From the NCBI GenBank assembly GCA_903870235.1, contig CAIQCA010000112.1:1-5948 (forward strand): a stretch of 5,948 nucleotides of DNA. The letters run 5' to 3'. Each line of letters opens with the position of its first letter. Position 1 is the first letter of the stretch. The position numbers and the translations under genes were made by a program. The DNA is from an uncultured bacterium. GTDB lineage: Bacteria; Patescibacteriota; Minisyncoccia; Phycocordibacterales; PALSA-1337. Below are positions 1 to 4,985 of the stretch, in pieces. The notes under the pieces were generated by a model, which did not search any database, was not told where the DNA came from, and saw nothing but the letters and a program-made list of their open reading frames with translations.

Positions 1-1
1 A

Positions 2-451
2 GATATATACACAAACAAAGAATCTTCTCCAGAAATTAAAGCGTTGGCTGAGCAAAATATGAAGACCCACCAGGCCGAACTAGATAAGATGCTGGGCAAA
101 GACACAACCAACATGACTACATCTGAAGTAGACAAATTAACTGAGAATAAGATTGAGGAGGAGACTAAAAAAGAAGAGGCTAGACTCAAGATGTCTAGGA
201 AGACACAGGTCTACAATAGTTTTGCAGATCCAGGAAAAATAAGACAGGGCGCGCAAGCCATCCCTTTGGTCGGCAAATTATTCGAGGGACAAAGTAAATT
301 TAATAACATGGTCGCAGACGCCATCAAAAAAGAAAAAACCGACTTTGATAAACTTATAGAAGCTGTTAAAGAGAAGCAAAAAGAAGACGGCGGCGATAAA
401 AAAGCTGATGCACCAAAGCCACCATCTCCTCCCAAGCCAGCAACACCTTAG
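2..451 (+). CDS. C-terminal part of a protein running off the left edge; charged, proline-rich tail (possibly a VirB6/TrbL-like T4SS protein)
   Basis: The reading frame is open from the first complete codon at position 2 to the TAG at 449-451, giving 149 visible residues. The in-frame TTG at 44 has no start signals and lies inside the open frame, so the true start is outside the window. The visible part has no membrane segment. It is rich in Lys, Glu and Asp and probably mostly helical. In the middle is a less charged stretch around the residues IPLVGKLFEG (about 264-293), then another charged helix, then an ending of repeated Pro, Lys and Ala (PKPPSPPKPATP). The next gene starts 38 bases downstream with no promoter that I can see, so the two are probably co-transcribed. 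In related T4SS-like loci a large multi-pass VirB6/TrbL-like protein with a cytoplasmic tail often sits just upstream of the PrgI/VirB4 genes, and this could be such a tail. That is inference from position; the sequence itself does not identify the family. Confidence 0.75.
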   Translation, partial: DIYTNKESSPEIKALAEQNMKTHQAELDKMLGKDTTNMTTSEVDKLTENKIEEETKKEEARLKMSRKTQVYNSFADPGKIRQGAQAIPLVGKLFEGQSKFNNMVADAIKKEKTDFDKLIEAVKEKQKEDGGDKKADAPKPPSPPKPATP

Positions 452-489
452 TCACAAAGGGCCGTAGTTAACCATTTAACACAGAAGAT

Positions 490-1197
490 ATGGACCAAAA
501 ACCAGACACAATGCAACTGATAAAAGAGCGTTTTGCACAGCTTCCACAAGCCGTGAAAGACGCTATTACCGCCTCTGATCTTCAGGTGAAGATGCGCACC
601 ATTGGTGATAAATATAACCTAATGTTAGACAAGCAGGGTGACCTCCAAAGATCTATTCTCCTTGTAATGCTCGGGCTTATACCTTCAAACCAATTTGTCT
701 CATCAATCTCAAATGAGATGGGGGTCGACAATGGAAAAGCTGCCTTAATCGCTCAGGATGTTAGTGACCAGATCTTCAATCCTATACGCACCCACCTAAG
801 AGAGTGGGATGAAAAAGCTGAACTCGATGCAAAAACAGAAGAGGAGGCTGCTGTAAATACACCTATTCGTTCAGATCTTGAGCGTCTTGGCGATTTCACT
901 ATAGACAACACAGAAACAGCTGGAAACAGTGTTAACCCAGCCACTGGAGCCAATAACGACGCTGATGCTTTTGTTGAAAAGCGTCCTGACATATTGGAAG
1001 GTATTGAGAATCCTGGACCGGCAAATAGGGAATATGTCACCAACAACACGGAAGTCCGTACAGACCCCTTGGTAGACCACTTGTTAACTACACCAGTCAC
1101 CATTCCTCCACAAAAGATAGAACAGCCAACAACAGCTATTCCCAAATCTCCAATCAAAACCGTTGTGCCTGACCCTTACAAAGAAGCGGTTAATTAA
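490..1197 (+). CDS. Unrecognised T4SS-neighbourhood protein: helical N-terminal domain, disordered linker, short C-terminal motif
   Basis: Function unknown. The 235-residue protein has no signal peptide and no convincing membrane helix, so it is probably cytoplasmic. Residues 1-105 look like a compact helical domain, including LPQAVKDAI, a KYNLMLDKQGDL segment and the hydrophobic run SILLVMLGLIP (about 55-65). Residues 105-125 are a strongly acidic helix. From about 125 the composition turns to Asn, Thr, Pro and Asp, typical of disorder, and the chain ends in a short possible docking motif, DPYKEAVN. I recall similar N-terminal domains as hypothetical proteins in Parcubacteria, but no function can be assigned. 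The ATG at 490 is preceded only by AGAAG two to three bases away, which is not a normally spaced ribosome binding site. The gene follows the upstream CDS by 38 bases and precedes the PrgI-family gene by 45 bases, the latter gap holding a promoter. An accessory or adaptor role in the secretion system is a guess from position. Confidence 0.8.
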   Translation: MDQKPDTMQLIKERFAQLPQAVKDAITASDLQVKMRTIGDKYNLMLDKQGDLQRSILLVMLGLIPSNQFVSSISNEMGVDNGKAALIAQDVSDQIFNPIRTHLREWDEKAELDAKTEEEAAVNTPIRSDLERLGDFTIDNTETAGNSVNPATGANNDADAFVEKRPDILEGIENPGPANREYVTNNTEVRTDPLVDHLLTTPVTIPPQKIEQPTTAIPKSPIKTVVPDPYKEAVN

Positions 1198-1210
1198 CAG
1201 CTTCACAAAT

Positions 1211-1241
1211 ACCAATATTAGCCTTGTGATATAATATCGGT
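1211..1241. repeat. Imperfect 10-bp inverted repeat over the promoter of the PrgI-VirB4 unit (possible operator)
   Basis: The left arm ACCAATATTA (1211-1220) and right arm TAATATCGGT (1232-1241) are inverted copies with one mismatch (1214/1238), separated by 11 bases. The right arm covers five bases of the -10 hexamer and ends just before the predicted transcription start. This is the arrangement expected if a dimeric regulator competed with RNA polymerase. Most of the dyad lies upstream of the predicted start, so it should act as DNA. Only readthrough RNA from the upstream gene could fold it as a hairpin, and there is no T-run after it to make a terminator. No regulator gene is in the window. 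Confidence 0.4.
1227..1235 (+). promoter_or_regulatory. Extended -10 promoter for the PrgI/TraC-like/VirB4 unit
   Basis: TGATATAAT is a perfect TATAAT hexamer (1230-1235) preceded by TG one base upstream, the classic extended -10 element. There is no recognisable -35 hexamer at 16-18 bases, which is usual for extended -10 promoters. Taking the last T as -7 puts the transcription start at 1242, one base before the ATG at 1243, so the transcript would be leaderless. A very similar box precedes the gene at 4192. Confidence 0.65.
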
Positions 1242-1242
1242 A

Positions 1243-1686
1243 ATGCGATTCCAGGTTCCTCAATTTATTGAAGTTGAAGATAAGATCTTTGGGCCTCTAA
1301 CCCTAAAGCAGTTTATTTATTTGGTTGGTGGAGGCGGACTATCTTTTATGACTTATGCTTTGTTGGGCAGCCTACTCTTTTCAGCACTGCCGATAATCGT
1401 TATAATGTCAGCCTCTAGCGCACTAGCCTTCTATAAAGTGAACAGTAGGCCGCTTATAGGAGTTATAGAATCCGCTTTCAAATATTATTTCAGTAACAAG
1501 CTTTATATATGGAAGAAAGCAGAAAAGGAACAACAAGCTTCCGAACAAGCCGCGATCAAAGAAGCAAAGAGTTATGCCTCCATAATGGTACCGAAGATCT
1601 CAGATAGCAAACTGAAAGATTTAACTTGGAGTTTGGATGTGCAAGACAGTATTTACGCGAGTACAAAATTAAATTCAAAGAAATAA
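1243..1686 (+). CDS. PrgI-family (VirB3-like) inner-membrane T4SS protein
   Basis: This 147-residue protein matches the PrgI family, named after the pCF10 conjugation protein and generally regarded as the VirB3 counterpart. It is an inner-membrane protein encoded next to VirB4 and thought to anchor that ATPase to the channel. The N-terminal motif QVPQFIEVEDKIFGPLTLKQ (residues 4-23) is characteristic. Two hydrophobic helices follow at about 23-46 and 48-65, with a Gly-rich GGGG in the first. After the membrane hairpin come NSRPL (67-71) and KLYIWKK (86-92), also typical positions for the family. The remaining ~55 residues form a charged cytoplasmic tail, somewhat longer than in minimal members. 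The ATG is supported by the conserved N-terminal motif and by the extended -10 box ending seven bases upstream. There is no Shine-Dalgarno sequence. The next gene begins one base after the stop codon, so this is the first gene of a tight three-gene unit. Confidence 0.88.
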   Translation: MRFQVPQFIEVEDKIFGPLTLKQFIYLVGGGGLSFMTYALLGSLLFSALPIIVIMSASSALAFYKVNSRPLIGVIESAFKYYFSNKLYIWKKAEKEQQASEQAAIKEAKSYASIMVPKISDSKLKDLTWSLDVQDSIYASTKLNSKK

Positions 1687-1687
1687 A

Positions 1688-2329
1688 ATGGCACCCAAGA
1701 ACAACCAAACAACTCAAGGTTTTGTGCCAATCCAAGAAGTTCGCGACGGTGTCGTTATTTTGAAAAGTGGTGGCATGCGTTCGATAATACTAGCCTCATC
1801 TTTAAACTTCGCTTTGAAATCTTCTGACGAACAGGCTTCTATCCTTATGCAATTCCAGAGTTTTTTGAACTCTCTTGATTTCTCGATACAAATATTTGTT
1901 CAATCAAAAAAGCTTGATATTAGGCCATATATTGCCTTACTTGAAGATCGTCTCAAAGAACAAAACACGGAGCTCATGAAAATACAGGTTCAAGAATATA
2001 TAGAATTCATCCGAACCTTCGTGGAGTCAACAAGTATAATGACAAAAAGCTTCTTCGTAGTGATACCTTACGACCCGCCAATCGTTAATGCCGGTAAAAA
2101 TTCCTTGTTAGGAATGTTTTCAAAAAGTAAAACCAACAAAACTTCAGGAGCAGAAGATGGTGGCTTCAGTGAATACAGAAGTCAACTTGAACAACGCGTG
2201 GCTATAGTTGAACAAGGACTTGTACGCTGTGGTGTACGCGCTGCAGAACTGGGAACAGAGGAGGTAGTTGAACTCTTCTATAAATTATTTAACCCAGGAG
2301 ACACAGAGAAGCCGATACAAGTCACATAA
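1688..2329 (+). CDS. TraC-like domain protein, stand-alone VirB4-associated module
   Basis: The 213-residue protein has no signal peptide or membrane helix. It resembles the TraC-like module that lies at the N-terminus of larger VirB4/TraC ATPases and occurs as a separate protein before VirB4 in Patescibacteria. Recognisable parts are a small beta-rich start (GVVILKSGGMRSII, 21-34), the core LNSLDFSIQIFVQSKKLDI (60-78) followed by PYIALLEDR (80-88), a helical middle (90-118), the strand FFVVIPYDPP (122-131), a Gly/Ser/Lys-rich loop (136-160), and a C-terminal helical pair with GLVRCGVRAAELGTEEVVEL (177-196) leading to FNPGD (201-205). It has no Walker motif and cannot hydrolyse ATP itself, so it probably assembles with the VirB4 encoded downstream. 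It starts one base after the PrgI stop and ends ten bases before the VirB4 ATG, which indicates an operon. No Shine-Dalgarno sequence is visible, and translation may depend on coupling to the previous gene. The family call is from recall and is fairly sure; the exact role is inferred. Confidence 0.8.
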   Translation: MAPKNNQTTQGFVPIQEVRDGVVILKSGGMRSIILASSLNFALKSSDEQASILMQFQSFLNSLDFSIQIFVQSKKLDIRPYIALLEDRLKEQNTELMKIQVQEYIEFIRTFVESTSIMTKSFFVVIPYDPPIVNAGKNSLLGMFSKSKTNKTSGAEDGGFSEYRSQLEQRVAIVEQGLVRCGVRAAELGTEEVVELFYKLFNPGDTEKPIQVT

Positions 2330-2339
2330 TAATACAAAA

Positions 2340-4157
2340 ATGTCATTCCTAGATAATATATTCAAAAAGAAAGACTCTCAACCGCCTATTGTGTCTGTTT
2401 TGCCGCAAGAAATTTACCAATCTGGTGTTTTGGAACTAAAAGATGTCATCGCGCCATCGGCTTTGAAGGTAACTCCAAAAGAATTGAACCTTGGTGAGAA
2501 AGTTGGCCGTACATTGTTCATCATTTCATACCCACGTTTCTTGAATGAGAGTTGGTTTTCTCCGATAATCAACCTTGATAAGGTATTTAATGTTTCTATA
2601 TTTATAAATCCTGTAGATACTGTCAAAGTTCTACGCCATTTCCAGAAAAAGGTGGCCGAGGTACAAAGTCAGATCTCTACTAGGGAAGAGAAGGGCCTAG
2701 TTCGCGACCCGGCTCTAGATACCGCCTACCAAGACCTAGAAGCTTTGCGTGACCAGTTGATGCAGGCTCAGGAACACCTCTTCGATGTGGGTATATATAT
2801 CACCGTATATGCTGATAGTGATGGTGAACTAGACAAGCTAGAGTCAGAAATCAAGTCTCTTCTAGAATCAAAACTAATATACGTTAAACCGGCCCTGTTC
2901 CAACAAGAACAAGGGTTTAAGAGTGTACTTCCTATAGCAGAAGATCAGTTGTCGGTGTATTCCAAACTCAACTCTTCACCGCTTTCCAGTATATTTCCAT
3001 TCGTTTCCTTCGACCTTACAGAAAACAAGGGTATTCTCTATGGAATAAACAGACACAACTCTTCTTTGGTCTTGTTTGATCGCTATTCTCTAGAAAACTA
3101 TAACTCTGTCACATTCGCCGTCGCCGGTGCTGGTAAATCTTACTGTACAAAGTTGGAAATCTTGAGAACACTCATGTTTGATACGGACGTTATCGTCATC
3201 GACCCAGAAAAAGAATATGAGTATATGGCCGAAGCAACTGGAGGAAAGTATTTCAACATTTCCCTAAACTCCGAACACCACATAAACCCATTTGATCTGC
3301 CTGTACCGGCCGAAGATGAGTCTGGAACCGACGTTTTGCGTTCAAATATCATCAACCTTGTTGGTTTGTTCCGCATCATGTTCGGCGGTTTGACTCAAGA
3401 AGAGGATGCCATCGTCGATCGTGCTATCACAGAAACTTACGCCTTGAAAGATATCACTGCTGAGTCAGATTTTCGAAATATCGAACCACCACTTCTATCT
3501 GATTTTGAAATGGTTTTGGCTGGTATGGAAGGAGCAGAGTCTTTGGTGGAAAGATTGAGTAAGTATACGAAGGGAACATGGGCCGGCTTTATTAACCGTC
3601 CTTCAAACGTGGATATAAACAAGAAATTCGCGGTGTTTTCATTGCGTGATATGGAAGATGAACTGAAACCGGTCGCGATGTACATCGTCACACACTATAT
3701 ATGGAATACTATTCGCAAAGTGAAGAAGAAACGCTTACTTGTGGTGGATGAGGCTTGGTGGATGATGAAATCCGAAGATACCGCTTCGTTCTTGTTCGGT
3801 ATCGCTAAACGTTGTCGTAAATACTGGCTTGGTTTGGCCACTATTACACAAGATGTGGATGACTTCATCAAATCTCCCTATGGTCTGCCAATCCTCACTA
3901 ACTCTTCAATGCAGATCCTTTTGAAGCAGTCGCCAACCGTCATCGATCACATTCAACAAACATTTAACCTAACAGATGAAGAGAAGTATTTGCTTCTAGA
4001 ATCAGATGTCGGTGAGGGTATATTCTTCGTTGGTTTGAAACACGTCGCCTTGAAAGTACAGGCCTCCTATACAGAAGACCAAATCATCACCACAAACCCC
4101 GAACAGGTCCAGCAAATCCAGCGCGCCAAGAAGGAACTCGAGGCCGCGGGGCAATAG
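2340..4157 (+). CDS. virB4: VirB4-family T4SS ATPase
   Basis: This is the 605-residue motor ATPase of a type IV secretion system, acting at the cytoplasmic face of the inner membrane to drive assembly or substrate transfer. Residues 1-10 are basic (FKKK), and 15-225 form the VirB4 N-terminal module, including RTLFIISYPRF (57-67) and a long helical, probably coiled-coil segment (about 93-148). The RecA-like domain follows. Its Walker A is AVAGAGKS (260-267, Lys266), with Ala in place of the usual first Gly, which the P-loop pattern allows. Next come VIVIDPEKEY (284-293), INPFDLP (315-321), Walker B RLLVVDEAW (465-473, Asp470 and Glu471) and TQDVDD (503-508), so the catalytic residues are intact. 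The chosen ATG begins MSFLDNIFKKK. A longer reading from TTG at 2268 would overlap the previous gene by 62 bases with non-family sequence. Neither choice has a Shine-Dalgarno site. Length fits compact VirB4 proteins; adding the 213-residue TraC-like neighbour gives the size of larger TraC/VirB4 proteins. Confidence 0.95.
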   Translation: MSFLDNIFKKKDSQPPIVSVLPQEIYQSGVLELKDVIAPSALKVTPKELNLGEKVGRTLFIISYPRFLNESWFSPIINLDKVFNVSIFINPVDTVKVLRHFQKKVAEVQSQISTREEKGLVRDPALDTAYQDLEALRDQLMQAQEHLFDVGIYITVYADSDGELDKLESEIKSLLESKLIYVKPALFQQEQGFKSVLPIAEDQLSVYSKLNSSPLSSIFPFVSFDLTENKGILYGINRHNSSLVLFDRYSLENYNSVTFAVAGAGKSYCTKLEILRTLMFDTDVIVIDPEKEYEYMAEATGGKYFNISLNSEHHINPFDLPVPAEDESGTDVLRSNIINLVGLFRIMFGGLTQEEDAIVDRAITETYALKDITAESDFRNIEPPLLSDFEMVLAGMEGAESLVERLSKYTKGTWAGFINRPSNVDINKKFAVFSLRDMEDELKPVAMYIVTHYIWNTIRKVKKKRLLVVDEAWWMMKSEDTASFLFGIAKRCRKYWLGLATITQDVDDFIKSPYGLPILTNSSMQILLKQSPTVIDHIQQTFNLTDEEKYLLLESDVGEGIFFVGLKHVALKVQASYTEDQIITTNPEQVQQIQRAKKELEAAGQ

Positions 4158-4176
4158 AGTCTAGCGGCGCTGACCG

Positions 4177-4185
4177 TGTTATAAT
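4177..4185 (+). promoter_or_regulatory. Extended -10 promoter for the membrane-protein gene at 4192
   Basis: TGTTATAAT is a perfect TATAAT hexamer (4180-4185) with the TG extension, and no -35 box stands at the expected distance. Counting the last T as -7 puts the transcription start at 4192, exactly on the A of the ATG, so the mRNA would be leaderless. It shares GTGnTATAATnTCG with the box at 1226-1239. The box lies in the 34-base gap after the VirB4 stop codon, so this gene probably has its own transcript in addition to any readthrough. Confidence 0.68.
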
Positions 4186-4191
4186 TTCGCT

Positions 4192-4905
4192 ATGTCCGAA
4201 AGCAAAAAACATAAGATTGGAATATTGGCGATGATTGTATTGGTGATCTTTGCGCTTATTTGTGACTTAATCGGGCTTATTCCGTTAGCAAAAGATATTA
4301 CCGCAACAATTTTTTGGGGGATAGCGAGCCTCTATTTCTGGAAACAAGGTATGGGTCTTTTCAATGGAAAAAAGTTGGCAACAATGGCTATCTCTTGGGT
4401 TTCAGGAATGATTCCTGGTTTACAAGAACTGCCAGTCGAGCTAACGGCTGGCATCATTGCTATTTTCCTAATTACCAGAGCCGAGGAAGAAACTGGTTTG
4501 TCGCTTCTTGATCCAATGAAGAAAGGCATAAAACCAGCGGCCCTTTATAAAGATGGAAAGAGGTTGCCGCCACCAAAGCAAGAGCTAAATAGTGGAGGGG
4601 CAAGACAGCCACAAGAAAATAGTATGGAAAACACTCAAGCTGAAAACCATGATAGACAGAGGCCGCTTGTTGATAACATTGGTAAACCAAACCCACTGAA
4701 CCAGGCAAAATCTAAACAGAACCACCTTGAGGGAATAGAGCCAAACAGAGACGCACATCAGCAAGCTTTTAAAGATCATTTTGACGCGATGAACTCTAGT
4801 CCCATGTCTTCTGGACTAAAACCGGGAGAAAAACTAGAAGTTGCACTAAAAGCCAGTGATGAAAAACTAGCTAACGCCGACCATCGTTTTAATGCCACGA
4901 TGTAA
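4192..4905 (+). CDS. Multi-pass membrane protein with long hydrophilic C-terminal tail, T4SS neighbourhood, function unknown
   Basis: The 237-residue protein starts with a short basic segment (SKKHK). A strong membrane helix follows at about 9-31 (ILAMIVLVIFALICDLIGLI), a second at 36-50, and a third hydrophobic region at 62-95 that is broken by SGMIPGLQELP and probably forms one or two helices. From residue 96 on the chain is hydrophilic. It has KKGIKPAALYKDGKRLPPPK at 110-129, then a Gln/Asn/Asp/Lys-rich and probably disordered stretch, with a likely helix near 186-200 and another at the end. Similar membrane proteins with a GLIP...IPGLxELP-type pattern are, as I recall, found near VirB4 in Parcubacteria, but I know no assigned function. 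A channel subunit or pilin-like role is possible and unproven. The ATG is fixed by the adjacent extended -10 box, and there is no Shine-Dalgarno sequence. The gene follows VirB4 by 34 bases. The 80-base gap after it carries the next promoter. Confidence 0.8.
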   Translation: MSESKKHKIGILAMIVLVIFALICDLIGLIPLAKDITATIFWGIASLYFWKQGMGLFNGKKLATMAISWVSGMIPGLQELPVELTAGIIAIFLITRAEEETGLSLLDPMKKGIKPAALYKDGKRLPPPKQELNSGGARQPQENSMENTQAENHDRQRPLVDNIGKPNPLNQAKSKQNHLEGIEPNRDAHQQAFKDHFDAMNSSPMSSGLKPGEKLEVALKASDEKLANADHRFNATM

Positions 4906-4968
4906 CCAAACCAGAAATAACCTTCCTTAAACCGTGAATAACTTGACCTCGCAACTTCTTCTTTTAAT

Positions 4969-4977
4969 TGCTAAAAT
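4969..4977 (+). promoter_or_regulatory. Probable extended -10 promoter for the secreted-protein gene at 4986
   Basis: TGCTAAAAT has the TG extension and a TAAAAT hexamer (4972-4977) matching five of six consensus bases. The predicted transcription start at 4984 leaves a two-base leader before the ATG at 4986, matching the arrangement at 1243 and 4192. A TTGACC sequence at 4943-4948 resembles a -35 box but lies 23 bases from the hexamer, too far for a normal promoter. The match is weaker than at the other two sites. Confidence 0.5.
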
Positions 4978-4985
4978 ATAAGACA

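Noticed and set aside
44..46. TTG at 44 as the start of the first gene
   Set aside because: The frame is open upstream to the window edge, with no ribosome binding site or promoter near 44; this is the interior of a longer protein.
467..480. GTTAA-CCAT-TTAAC inverted repeat before the gene at 490
   Set aside because: Only five AT-rich base pairs around a four-base loop and no T-run; too weak for a terminator or operator.
1401..1406. Perfect TATAAT inside the PrgI-family gene
   Set aside because: No TG extension and no start codon suitably placed in a real gene downstream; likely coding-sequence coincidence, as is a similar match near 2035.
2325..2330. CATAAT before the VirB4 ATG as an internal leaderless promoter
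   Set aside because: It matches five of six -10 bases and lies nine bases from the ATG, but lacks the TG extension and any -35 box and overlaps the upstream stop codon. Chance is likely in this AT-rich gap.
2268..2339. Longer VirB4 start at TTG 2268
   Set aside because: It would overlap the TraC-like gene and add 24 polar residues unlike the family; the ATG at 2340 opens with a sensible N-terminus.
4165..4173. GC-rich AGCG-G-CGCT dyad after VirB4 as a terminator
   Set aside because: Arms of four bases with a one-base loop cannot form a proper hairpin, and the following bases are not a T-run.
2..4905. Absence of TGA stop codons as a sign of UGA recoding
   Set aside because: Only six stops are visible and all genes read through intact in the standard code with normal TGG tryptophan codons; the sample is too small to mean anything.
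4943..4948. TTGACC as the -35 box of the promoter at 4969
   Set aside because: The 23-base spacing to TAAAAT is well outside the usual 16-18, and no better hexamer lies at the right distance from it.
4955..4968. T-rich stretch before the secreted-protein gene as a terminator tail
   Set aside because: No stem-loop precedes it.
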